DNA from: an uncultured Clostridium sp.
GTDB lineage: Bacteria > Bacillota > Clostridia > TANB77 > CAG-508
NCBI GenBank assembly: GCA_946500265.1
Contig: CAMMVE010000007.1
Coordinates: forward strand, 1-58,818
DNA: 58,818 nt
Direction of reading: 5' to 3'
Of this stretch, positions 34,390-43,132 are shown piece after piece; position 1 is the stretch's first letter, and each line of letters opens with the position of its first letter. The notes beneath the pieces were generated by a model. The model ran no database searches and was not told where the DNA came from. It was given only the letters and a program-made list of their open reading frames with translations. The position numbers and the translations under genes are program-made.

Positions 34390-36009
34390 TTACGAAGCCA
34401 TTCTCATTTCCTTAGCATGGGCAATAGATACCTCTGTTATATCCCCTGATGATATTCTTGCAATTTCTTCTATTGTTTCAAATTCTGTTAGCTGCCTAAT
34501 ACTTGTATATGTTTTATTATTAATTGTATTTTTGCTTATGAAATAATTATAATCTCCTTTTGCAGCTATTGATGCAGAATGTGTTACAACTATTACTTGA
34601 TGATTATTTGATATTGTTTTTAGTTTTTCTCCTACTGCTTTTGCTGCCTTTCCACTTATTCCTGTATCTATTTCATCAAACACTAGTGTAAATACATTAT
34701 CTACATCTGCAAGTACTGTTTTTATAGCAAGCATTATTCTAGACATTTCTCCACCAGATGCTATTTTGGCAAGTTCTTTTTCTTCCTCTCCTTTATTTGT
34801 ACATATCATAAATTCTACTTTATCTAATCCATTTGAATTGAACTTTTCTTCTTTATTCACATTTACTCTTAGCACGCTATTGCTCATTTCTAAATCTTTT
34901 AATTCGTTATTTATCTTTTCTGAAAGAATTTTTGCATATTTTTCTCTTATACTATGAAGTTTCTCACATATTATTAGCATTTCATTTTTTACAATTTCTT
35001 TTTCTTTTTTTAGTTTATTATTTGTTTCTTCCAAATTTTCTATTTCTAAAATCTCATTTTCAAGTTTTGCTTTGTAATCTAATATTTCCTCAATACTATT
35101 TCCATATTTTCTTTTTAAAGAATAAATTTCATCAAGTCTCTTTTCTATCTCGTCTCTATCTTGTTCATCAAATACAGTCTCTTCTTTTAATTCAGACATA
35201 TCCCTTGCAAATTCTTGGACTTCGTAATAGATGCTTTTTAACTCTGAAAGTTTTTCTTCGTAAATTTCTCCACAGTTAGAAATTTTCTCTAAACATCTTA
35301 TTGAATTTGAAATACTTTCTACCGCATTTTCATTTAGGCAAGCATCTATTTCTTCTAAATTTGCTTGCAATTTTTCTGAATTTTTCATTATATTATGTTC
35401 TTCTTGTAGCTTTATGTCTTCTCCTATTTTCAAATTAGCATTATCTATTTCTTTTAATTGATAATTTAATAAATCTAATCTTCTTTCTTTTTCTTTATCA
35501 TCTCCATAATTCTTACTAAGTTCAAGGTTTATCTCATTATATCTTTTAAATAACTCTTCATACCTAATTTTAACTTCTAATTCGCCACCAATAAAACCAT
35601 CAAGATAATCTATATGTTTTGCAGGATTTAACAAATTTTGATTATCTTGTTGTCCATGAATATTTATGCAATTTACCATAAAATCTTTTAACTCATTCAC
35701 TGTTACCAATCTTCCATTTATTTTGCATAAATTTCTTCCATTAGAATAAATTTCTCTTGAAACTATAATATTACCATCAACTGCCATAGGATTCTCTGGA
35801 CAAAACAAACACGCTTCTACAAATGAATATTTTTCTCCTGTTCTTATCATTTCCTTTGAAAACCTTCCACCTGCAATAATTCCTAAAGCTCCTATTATTA
35901 AAGTTTTTCCTGCACCAGTTTCACCAGTTAAAACATTAAATCCTTCATTTAAATTTATCACTAAATCTTCAATTATTCCTATGTTTTTAATATGTAATGT
36001 TGATATCAT
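34390..36009 (-). CDS. recN: DNA repair protein RecN
   Basis: RecN is an SMC-like ATPase that acts early at double-strand breaks. Residues 1-45: ISTLHIKNIGIIEDLVINLNEGFNVLTGETGAGKTLIIGAL with Walker A GETGAGKT; then a long coiled coil; the C-terminal half has the signature LAKIASGGEMSRIMLAIK, Walker B VFDEIDTGISGKAA, and VVTHSASIAAKGD. ATG 36009 is chosen because GGAGG stands 5 nt upstream. About 540 residues, slightly short. No recombination partner genes are adjacent. Confidence 0.96.
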   Translation of the reverse strand: MISTLHIKNIGIIEDLVINLNEGFNVLTGETGAGKTLIIGALGIIAGGRFSKEMIRTGEKYSFVEACLFCPENPMAVDGNIIVSREIYSNGRNLCKINGRLVTVNELKDFMVNCINIHGQQDNQNLLNPAKHIDYLDGFIGGELEVKIRYEELFKRYNEINLELSKNYGDDKEKERRLDLLNYQLKEIDNANLKIGEDIKLQEEHNIMKNSEKLQANLEEIDACLNENAVESISNSIRCLEKISNCGEIYEEKLSELKSIYYEVQEFARDMSELKEETVFDEQDRDEIEKRLDEIYSLKRKYGNSIEEILDYKAKLENEILEIENLEETNNKLKKEKEIVKNEMLIICEKLHSIREKYAKILSEKINNELKDLEMSNSVLRVNVNKEEKFNSNGLDKVEFMICTNKGEEEKELAKIASGGEMSRIMLAIKTVLADVDNVFTLVFDEIDTGISGKAAKAVGEKLKTISNNHQVIVVTHSASIAAKGDYNYFISKNTINNKTYTSIRQLTEFETIEEIARISSGDITEVSIAHAKEMRMAS

Positions 36010-36110
36010 AACTACCTCCATTTGCAAAACTTTGTTCGTTATGAATTATACAACCGTTTGTTTGGTTTGTCAATAGTTTTTTTAATTTTTTAATCTACCC
36101 AAATATACAA

Positions 36111-36142
36111 ATATCCCAGTTAGTGTATGCTAACTAGGATAT
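36111..36142. terminator. Bidirectional hairpin between recN and the coiled-coil gene
   Basis: ATATCCCAGTTAG and CTAACTAGGATAT pair around TGTATG (36111-36142), followed by a run of seven T on the plus strand. On the minus strand it lies ~30 nt beyond the stop codon (36173-36171) of the extended coiled-coil gene, supporting that extension as the true end. Confidence 0.75.
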
Positions 36143-36262
36143 TTTTTTATTTTCTATACTAATTTCTATACTAAATTGTAGCCCCAAACTTTTTCATTCT
36201 TTCTTCTTCTACATCTGAAAGTGTTTTTAGCCATTCAGCCAAACCATTAATATCATTATTTC

Positions 36263-38632
36263 TTAAAAAGTCAATAAACAACCTATTCCTTTCCGCTCTT
36301 CTAGGCTGAGAGCCTCATACTCATACAATTTTACTTCCTTTGTAGTAAAATCAAATTCATTTTCTTTATGATTAATATAAAAAGTTTCTTCTCCTTTAAA
36401 GTCTAATTTTAACTTGTTTACATCCACCAATACTTCTGTAGATAAATTCATTCCAACCGGTAATGTTTTATTAAAATTATCATAAAACATTATATTTGTA
36501 TAAAATAGTGCAGGAGTATTTTCTTTTATATTAATTCTACATAGTATAATTTTGCTTTTTTTGCTATCAAGTTCATTTTTTAAAGCTGTTTCAGGATTTA
36601 TGTCAAAAATATTTATTCCTTCAATTCCCTTTTTAGAATTTATACAATATACAGACATATCATATGGACTTTGTATTTTGTTCAATGCTTCTTTTATCAA
36701 GCTAAAATAACTTTCCAGATTTTCTACATACAATTTTATATCTGTATCTGAATTGATATTAAGCACTTTATATTTATCTTTTTCAATTTCTCTATGCTTA
36801 ACATTATTTATACTCTTAACTTTTGTCTTGTCCTCAACTAAATTACCAAAAATATCAAAATCTTTAGCATTTATAACTTCTATATCTTTTTCATATTCTT
36901 CTTTTAACTGCTCTAAGTCTTTTTCTAGTGGAGATATTTTTTTGCTTTTTTTCTTCACTTCTTCAGCATCTTTTTGCTCATATACTTCCACAGAAGTCTC
37001 TTTTTCTTTTTCTAATTCTCTAAATGACTCTGGAACTTGCCTAATTGCAAATAGTGCATCTGTTTCGTTTTTAGATAATTTTCTTCTTTGCAACTCGTCC
37101 ATCTTTTGACCTAATTTTTCTAAATCTTCTATATAGTCAAAATACTTCTTCATTTTGACTTTTTCTGTTCCTTCTTCTCCTTCACCTTCATTCAATGTTG
37201 CGACTTCATCTTTTTTAGTAAACTTCCAAAATTCAAAAATACTCTTTTTATGCTTGTCTATTTCTTTTATATACAATTCTGCATTATCAACTTTTTTAGA
37301 AAGAATTTCTTCCTTGGTTTCAATTGCATTTAAATCCAACTCTAAATTTGTATTTTCTTTCTTAAGTTCTTCTAACTTAGTACAAATACTTATTAAATCT
37401 TCTATTGTATATTGTTCTTTAAGTTCAAAAAGTTCATTTAAAGAATTATCTTTTTCTTCATCAGTTCTAGGTTGCTTTACAGGCTTTTTCTCAATTTGGT
37501 CATCTTTTTTCTTTTTAAAGAAATATCTTACTCTTCCAAAAAAGGATTTTTTGCATTCTAGAAAAGTGGCTATCTGTCTTTGTTTTAGCAAGTATTCTTG
37601 TGTTAAATCTTCTATTACTATTTTAAATTTATCAACTTTTCTTTTTAATTCTTTTTTCTCTTTTTGTTCATATTTTAATTTATCAATTTTATCCAAATAT
37701 TCTAATTTAATAAATTCTGAAAATTTTTCATACTCAATTTTTGCGTTATTATTCCAAAATTCTATTTCTCCATCCTGATTAATTTTAGTAATAAAATGAT
37801 ATTCCTCTTTTGCGCCAGTTGCCAAAATAAACATTGCTTTTAAAAGCTTGTACAGTTCTGTCGCCTTTTTCTTTGTGTCAAGTGTAATAGAATATGTACT
37901 TTGCATTTTTTCATATATATTAGTTACACCAACTATTTTTAAGAACATCTCTTCTTGTTTATCATATACTTCATATATATTTGGCCATTCTTTTGTAAAA
38001 TACCATAAATAATTTTCCATATCAGCTATTTCGGATTTTGTAAGAAAAGCTCCTGAATATTCCAAATGGCTTACTGGAGCAAATATGAATCTTGGTTTTC
38101 TCGCTCTTACATTTGCAATTTGCTCTTTTAATAAATAGAAAAGTGCATTATTATCTTGCTCATTTGTAGGAACTAGCATAAAATATTTTTTTGCAACATC
38201 AGAATAGTATATTTGCCATATGTAGTTGTTTGGATATTTTACTTCATATGGAATTTGGCTATTTAGCATTTCTTGTTCTTTTGCAATTTCTTCAATTCTG
38301 TCTTTCTTCATTGTAGATACCATTTTTAAAAAAGTAGCAAATTTTTCTATATTATCCTCGCTTTTTGAATCTAAATATTCTACAATTGGGCTAGCTAGCT
38401 TGTATCTTTCTTTTATATCTGTTAATCTATCACATGGAGTTATTAATATTTGTATCTCTTTTATATTTATATATTTGTAGACTTTATATACTGTCTCATC
38501 ATACGATTTAGAAGGCCTAAAATTTAAGCTTTCATATTGTTTTAAAAAGTTAGGTGCTTTGCTTAAATTTAGACCTATATATTCCAAATTATTTTCAAGA
38601 GTTTGGTCACTTTCTTTAGTTTTTCTAGGCAT
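36263..38632 (-). CDS. Large coiled-coil protein of unknown function, with a likely frame break near its C-terminus
   Basis: 789 residues as read. The first ~300 are a globular domain (IQILITPCDRLTDIKERYKLA, YIWQIYYSDVAKKYFMLVPTNEQDNNALFYLL). Residues ~320-530 are Lys/Glu-rich coiled coil with a basic patch FFGRVRYFFKKKKDDQ, and a C-terminal globular domain follows (SDTDIKLYVENLESYFSLIKEAL, LFYTNIMFYDNF). The frame ends GIGCLLTF, but in the -1 frame the sequence continues as NRLFIDFLRNNDING, LAEWLKTLSDVEEERMKK and FGATI, stopping at 36171, just before the hairpin. The switch is at or next to an in-frame CGG (36295-36293). No family recognised; no signal peptide or membrane segment. Confidence 0.82.
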   Translation of the reverse strand: MPRKTKESDQTLENNLEYIGLNLSKAPNFLKQYESLNFRPSKSYDETVYKVYKYINIKEIQILITPCDRLTDIKERYKLASPIVEYLDSKSEDNIEKFATFLKMVSTMKKDRIEEIAKEQEMLNSQIPYEVKYPNNYIWQIYYSDVAKKYFMLVPTNEQDNNALFYLLKEQIANVRARKPRFIFAPVSHLEYSGAFLTKSEIADMENYLWYFTKEWPNIYEVYDKQEEMFLKIVGVTNIYEKMQSTYSITLDTKKKATELYKLLKAMFILATGAKEEYHFITKINQDGEIEFWNNNAKIEYEKFSEFIKLEYLDKIDKLKYEQKEKKELKRKVDKFKIVIEDLTQEYLLKQRQIATFLECKKSFFGRVRYFFKKKKDDQIEKKPVKQPRTDEEKDNSLNELFELKEQYTIEDLISICTKLEELKKENTNLELDLNAIETKEEILSKKVDNAELYIKEIDKHKKSIFEFWKFTKKDEVATLNEGEGEEGTEKVKMKKYFDYIEDLEKLGQKMDELQRRKLSKNETDALFAIRQVPESFRELEKEKETSVEVYEQKDAEEVKKKSKKISPLEKDLEQLKEEYEKDIEVINAKDFDIFGNLVEDKTKVKSINNVKHREIEKDKYKVLNINSDTDIKLYVENLESYFSLIKEALNKIQSPYDMSVYCINSKKGIEGINIFDINPETALKNELDSKKSKIILCRINIKENTPALFYTNIMFYDNFNKTLPVGMNLSTEVLVDVNKLKLDFKGEETFYINHKENEFDFTTKEVKLYEYEALSLEERKGIGCLLTF

Positions 38633-38702
38633 ATGCTCCTCCTTGTCTTTCTTTTTATTAGTCTGCTAATATTATACCTCAGATTTTACATTTGTGCCAT
38701 AT

Positions 38703-40634
38703 TTAGGCTCCAAAATTTTCTATTTCTTCAACTATTTTTTTCACAAACTCATTTATAGGCATTGCTCCAATATCTCCATCGCTTCTTGAGCGCACTCCAA
38801 CTGCATTTGCTGCCACTTCTTTATCTCCAACTACAAGCATATATGGAATTTTTTGAAGCTGTGCTTCTCTAATTTTATATCCAATTTTTTCGTTTCTGTC
38901 ATCTACTTCTACTCTAATATCTTTCTTTTCAAGCTCCATTCTCACTTTTTCAGCATATTCTTTATGACTATCTGAAATTGGAAGGACTTTAACTTGCACA
39001 GGTGCAAGCCATGTTGGGAATGCGCCTTTTGTTTCCTCAATTAAGAAAGCAATAAATCTATCGAAAGTTCCAAGTATTGCTCTATGAATAACAATTGGTC
39101 TGTGAGCTTTTCCATCTTCGCCAATATACTCTAATTCAAAACGTTGTGGCAACAAGAAGTCTAATTGGCATGTTGAAATAGTTATATCATGACCTATTGC
39201 TGTTTTTATTTGAACATCAAGTTTTGGTCCATAGAATGCTGCTTCTCCTTCTGCCTCATAGAAATTAATATTAAGTTCTTTTAATATTTGTCTTAATTGG
39301 CTTTCAGCATTTTCCCACATTTCATCATCATCAAAATATTTTTCTTTATCGTTTTTGTCTCTTAATGATAATCTGAATGTATAATCCTTAAATCCAAAAT
39401 CTTTGTAAACAGAAAGAATTAAATTAATAACCTCTCCAATTACCTCTTTAATTTGAGTAGGAGTTACAAATATATGTGCATCATTTTGGCACATTTCTCT
39501 TACTCTTTCAAGTCCGCAAACGCTTCCACTATCTTCATATCTAAAATCGTGAGCAAGTTCTCCTATTCTAATTGGTAAATCTCTATATGAGTGCATTTTA
39601 TTTTTGTATATTAACATGTGATGAGGACAGTTCATTGGCCTTAATACCATTTCTTCTGTATCCATCTTCATTACAGGGAACATATCATCTTTGTAATGAT
39701 CCCAATGTCCACTTGTTTTGTATAATGCAACATTTGCAAGAGAAGGTGTATAAACATGTTTATACTTTAATTTAATCTCTTTTTTTAGAATGTATTGTTC
39801 AAGTAATCTTCTTACTGTAGCGCCATCTGGCAAATACATTGGAAGACCTGAACCAACAAGCTCATGTGTCATAAATAAATTTAATTGTTTACCTATTTTT
39901 CTGTGATCTCTTTGTTTAGCTTCCTCTAGTTTTTGCAAATGCTCTTCTAATTGGCTTGCTTTTGGGAAAGAAACCCCATAAAATCTTTGAAGCATTTTGT
40001 TATGCTCATCGCCTCTCCAATAAGCACCTGAAGAAGCCAAAATCTTAACAGATTTTACTTTGCCAGTACTCGTTAAGTGAGGTCCAGCACAAAGATCTGT
40101 AAACTCTCCTTGTTTATAGAAAGAAATTTCTTCTCCATCTGGTAAATCTTCAATAAGTTCAACTTTGTAATCTTCTCCCTGTTCTTTCATAAACTTAATA
40201 GCCTCATCTCTAGGAAGAGTAAATCTTTCGATAGGTAAATCTTCTTTAATAATTTTCTTCATTTCAGCTTCAATTTTTTCAAAATCCTCAGAAGAAATAT
40301 TCTCTTTAACATCAAAATCATAATAGAATCCCTCATCAATAGCAGGACCTATTGCAAGCTTAATATCATTTCCGTAAATTCTTTTAATAGCTTGAGCCAT
40401 AATGTGAGAAGTAGTATGCCAATAAGCCTTTTTACCATCATCACTATTATCAAAAGTTAAAATTTCAACTTCAGCATCCTCATTAATCTCAAACCTTAAA
40501 TCTTTAACCTCGCCATTAACTTTTCCAGCTGTGGCAACTCTTGCCAAGCCTTCACTAATCTGTTTAGCAAGCTCCAACACACTAACACCTTTCTCAACCT
40601 CTTTAATAGAGCCATCTTTCAAAGTAATCTTCAT
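38703..40634 (-). CDS. thrS: Threonyl-tRNA synthetase
   Basis: Charges tRNA-Thr. An N-terminal TGS domain (MKITLKDGSIKEVEKGVSVLELAKQI) is followed by the editing domain with HTTSHIMAQAI (HxxxH) and CAGPHLTSTGKV, the class II catalytic core (RPMNCPHHMLIYK, FRYEDSGSVCGLERVREM, RPIVIHRAILGTFDRFIAFLIEE) and the anticodon-binding domain (VRVEVDDRNEKIGYKIREAQLQKIPYMLVVGD). 643 residues from ATG 40634. A longer in-frame reading starting further up crosses tandem repeats and is rejected. It is controlled by a T-box leader. Confidence 0.97.
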   Translation of the reverse strand: MKITLKDGSIKEVEKGVSVLELAKQISEGLARVATAGKVNGEVKDLRFEINEDAEVEILTFDNSDDGKKAYWHTTSHIMAQAIKRIYGNDIKLAIGPAIDEGFYYDFDVKENISSEDFEKIEAEMKKIIKEDLPIERFTLPRDEAIKFMKEQGEDYKVELIEDLPDGEEISFYKQGEFTDLCAGPHLTSTGKVKSVKILASSGAYWRGDEHNKMLQRFYGVSFPKASQLEEHLQKLEEAKQRDHRKIGKQLNLFMTHELVGSGLPMYLPDGATVRRLLEQYILKKEIKLKYKHVYTPSLANVALYKTSGHWDHYKDDMFPVMKMDTEEMVLRPMNCPHHMLIYKNKMHSYRDLPIRIGELAHDFRYEDSGSVCGLERVREMCQNDAHIFVTPTQIKEVIGEVINLILSVYKDFGFKDYTFRLSLRDKNDKEKYFDDDEMWENAESQLRQILKELNINFYEAEGEAAFYGPKLDVQIKTAIGHDITISTCQLDFLLPQRFELEYIGEDGKAHRPIVIHRAILGTFDRFIAFLIEETKGAFPTWLAPVQVKVLPISDSHKEYAEKVRMELEKKDIRVEVDDRNEKIGYKIREAQLQKIPYMLVVGDKEVAANAVGVRSRSDGDIGAMPINEFVKKIVEEIENFGA

Positions 40635-40668
40635 ACAAATCAACAACCTTTCTATTTCTTGAACAGAA

Positions 40669-40790
40669 GGGACACTCCTTTTTGTCCAAATTTTTGGACA
40701 TTTGGGACACTCCTTTTTGTCCAAATTTTTGGACATTTGGGACACTCCTTGTTCGTCCGAGTTTTTAAACTTTCGGGACAGTCCTTGTTC
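40669..40790. repeat. Four tandem 35-36-nt repeats in the thrS leader
   Basis: GGGACACTCCTT begins at 40669, 40704 and 40739, with a variant GGGACAGTCCTTG at 40775. Units read GGGACACTCCTTTTTGTCC followed by AAATTTTTGGACATTT, so each also holds a GTCCAAA/TTTGGAC hairpin. The array lies between the T-box terminator (40873) and the thrS start (40634), so it is transcribed in the thrS leader. It is related to the array at 17545. Confidence 0.92.
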
Positions 40791-40867
40791 GCCTTTTTTT
40801 AGCAATTAATATAATCAATTTGCTTATGTTTTTTCTGGATAGAATTACAGTAATAAGCATTACAATA

Positions 40868-41095
40868 AAAAATCCCCCTAGCAAATGATAGTAAATTCTT
40901 TGCCAGAGGGGTGCTTATATACACGGTTCCACCCTTTGTTTAACTTAATTCATACTTTTAACGCAAGCTACACGTCTAGTTTTTCTAGAAACAATGGGGT
41001 AGTTTTTCAAATACGTTTATTTAGAATAGCTTCCAGCCCATGACCATTCTTCTCTTGAAACAACCTTTATTTTACTTTGTCCCATTTATGTTTTT
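40868..41095 (-). promoter_or_regulatory. T-box riboswitch controlling thrS
   Basis: On the minus strand the T-box sequence AAAGGGTGGAACCGTG (40937-40922) precedes a terminator stem CCCCTCTGGCAAAG/TTTGCTAGGGGG followed by TTTTTT (ending near 40868). Upstream lies a stem I with an AGAGA bulge, an apical GGGCTGGAAGC region and a probable Thr specifier ACC in AAACTACCCCATT (~41007-41019). Uncharged tRNA-Thr would pair with the T-box and prevent termination. A leader of ~490 nt separates the promoter from thrS. Confidence 0.93.
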
Positions 41096-41129
41096 TATTA
41101 TTTTGTCACTCTTTTTCATCGACGAATAT

Positions 41130-41159
41130 ATTATATAATATTTGCCAGCTTTATGTCAA
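41130..41159 (-). promoter_or_regulatory. Sigma-A promoter of the thrS T-box leader
   Basis: On the minus strand, perfect TTGACA (41159-41154), an 18-nt spacer and perfect TATAAT (41135-41130). Transcription would start near 41123, just before T-box stem I. Confidence 0.88.
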
Positions 41160-41193
41160 TAGGGAAAAATTGTTTTTTACTCTTCCGTTACTG

Positions 41194-42510
41194 TTATTTT
41201 CCCTCATATCCTGGCTTTCCTAATAATCTAAACATATTAGTTTTATATTTCTCTACGCCAGGTTGATTAAATGGGTTTATTCCTAATATTGAGCCTGACA
41301 TTGCACATGCTAATTCAAAGAAGTATATTAGCTGTCCCATTGTGTTTGCATCTAATTTATCTATATTTATTACTATATTTGGCACATCTCCTTCTACATG
41401 TGCTTGAACTGTACCTTCCATTGCTTTTTTATTTACATAGCTTAATTTCTTATCTGCTAAATAATTAAGTTTATCTAAGTCGTCTTCTTCCATTTTTAAT
41501 TTGATATCTCTATCCACTTTATCTACACTAATTACAGTTTCGAATAAGTTTCGCCTTCCCTCTTGAATATATTGTCCTAATGAATGCAAGTCTGTTGTAA
41601 ACTCTGCCCCTGATGGATATATACCTTTTTGTTCTTTTCCTTCACTCTCTCCAAAAAGTTGCTTCCACCATTCTATAAAATAGTGAAGCTTAGGTTCATA
41701 TGTAACAAGTATTTCAATGTTCTTTTCTTGTTCGTAAAGTACATTTCTTAGTACTGCATATTTATAGCATTCATTATATTTTAAGTTTTCATCTGCATAT
41801 CTATCCTGTGCCATTTTAGCACCAGCCATAAGTTCATCTATATTAATTCCTGCTACAGCAATTGGTAATAATCCGACAGCAGTTAATACAGAATATCTTC
41901 CTCCTACATTATCTGGAATCTCAAAAGTAGTATATTTTTCTCTTATTGCCAAATCTCTTAAAGCTCCATTAATTGCATCTGTTGTAACATATATTCTACT
42001 TCTTGCTTCTTTCAAATTGTACTTATTTTCCATTATCTCTCTAAAAATTCTAAATGCAATTGCTGGTTCTGTAGTAGTTCCAGATTTTGAAATAACATTT
42101 ATTGAAAAATCTTTATCTGCAATGTAGTCTATAACATCGTTTATATAATTAGCACTCAAATTATTTCCCACAAATATTATTTGTGGAGTTTTTCTTGTTT
42201 CCTTATCTTGCATATTATAAAAAGTGCTTGTAAGTGACTCAATTACAGCTCTAGCACCAAGGTAAGAGCCTCCAATTCCTATTACAAGAAGCACGTCAGA
42301 ATCGGACTGAATTTTCTTTGCAGCATCTTTTATTCTTTTAAGTTCTATTCTATTATAATGAGTTGGCAAATTAAGCCAACCACAAAACTCATTTAAATCG
42401 TCAGCTTTCTCGTGTAATGAGTTGTGTATTTCTTTAACTCTATCCGCATATTTCATTATGTTTTTTTCAAAAACTCTTGCATTTTTTAAATCTATTTTAA
42501 TATTTCCCAT
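41194..42510 (-). CDS. pgi: Glucose-6-phosphate isomerase
   Basis: Interconverts glucose-6-phosphate and fructose-6-phosphate in glycolysis. Motifs: [49 protein letters not shown] (phosphosugar-binding SIS fold), [20 protein letters not shown] (family signature GGRxSxxxAvG), [15 protein letters not shown], and C-terminal [18 protein letters not shown]. 438 residues from ATG 42510, which has AAAGGA 9 nt upstream; ATG 42534 has no SD. Bacillus/Clostridia-type short isomerase. It appears monocistronic. Confidence 0.98.
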   Translation of the reverse strand: MGNIKIDLKNARVFEKNIMKYADRVKEIHNSLHEKADDLNEFCGWLNLPTHYNRIELKRIKDAAKKIQSDSDVLLVIGIGGSYLGARAVIESLTSTFYNMQDKETRKTPQIIFVGNNLSANYINDVIDYIADKDFSINVISKSGTTTEPAIAFRIFREIMENKYNLKEARSRIYVTTDAINGALRDLAIREKYTTFEIPDNVGGRYSVLTAVGLLPIAVAGINIDELMAGAKMAQDRYADENLKYNECYKYAVLRNVLYEQEKNIEILVTYEPKLHYFIEWWKQLFGESEGKEQKGIYPSGAEFTTDLHSLGQYIQEGRRNLFETVISVDKVDRDIKLKMEEDDLDKLNYLADKKLSYVNKKAMEGTVQAHVEGDVPNIVINIDKLDANTMGQLIYFFELACAMSGSILGINPFNQPGVEKYKTNMFRLLGKPGYEGK

Positions 42511-42703
42511 ACACTTATCCTTTCCAAGGTTCATTTGATTTGAAAATAATTATAATTTTGAATTATTTCCAAGTCTTTCTCCTTTGTATAATATATTCTT
42601 TTTTCTGCTTATATGATATTATACAAATAGTCTTTTTGCAAGAGTTTTTGTGAATTTTATTGTAAGTTATTACTAGATAATGTTTTTCACAAAAAGCAAT
42701 ATT

Positions 42704-42964
42704 TTAATTACAGATATAATCAATGTAGACATAACCATCTTCGTGTAAAACACCACTGCAAACCACTGCATCTCCATCTGTCAAGTGCCTATACATAAAA
42801 TCTGCCATTTCATCATATCCATATATTTGTATAATACTTTCGTTATTCAATTTAACATGGCAACTAGCTATAGACGTATATTTACTTTTTTCCCCATATC
42901 TATCATATATAAATTTAAATTCAATTCCAGATACTATTTCTCCACTAATTATAACTATATTCAT
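42704..42964 (-). CDS. Small OB-fold protein resembling single-stranded DNA-binding protein
   Basis: 86 residues that begin MNIVIISGEIVSGIEFKFIYD, then SIASCHVKLNNESIIQIYGYDEMADFMYRHLTDGDAVVCSGVLHEDGYVYIDYI. The order of strands and the ...GxL....YVYIDYI ending match the core OB fold of SSB proteins, without the acidic C-terminal tail. It may bind single-stranded DNA or be a stand-alone OB domain. The SD is weak (GGTG). It lies alone between spoIIP and pgi. Confidence 0.65.
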   Translation of the reverse strand: MNIVIISGEIVSGIEFKFIYDRYGEKSKYTSIASCHVKLNNESIIQIYGYDEMADFMYRHLTDGDAVVCSGVLHEDGYVYIDYICN

Positions 42965-43132
42965 TTTTTCTTTTTCACCATTCTAGTACTAACTGTTTTC
43001 CTAAAAAAATATATAATAATTGAATTATTTCTATATCTCCTATGTTTATTTCCTTAAGCTTTTACTATTTTATATTAAAAGCATAGACTACAAAAGTTGT
43101 TACTATGCAGGAGATGTATTATTTAAATACCA

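Noticed and set aside
40669..40790. CRISPR array in the thrS leader
   Set aside because: Contiguous repeats of 35-36 nt without spacers; part of the transcribed thrS leader.
38703..40805. ThrS with a 57-residue N-terminal extension
   Set aside because: The extension translates the tandem repeats and lies upstream of the TGS domain that normally starts ThrS at MKITLKDG; ATG 40634 is the better start.
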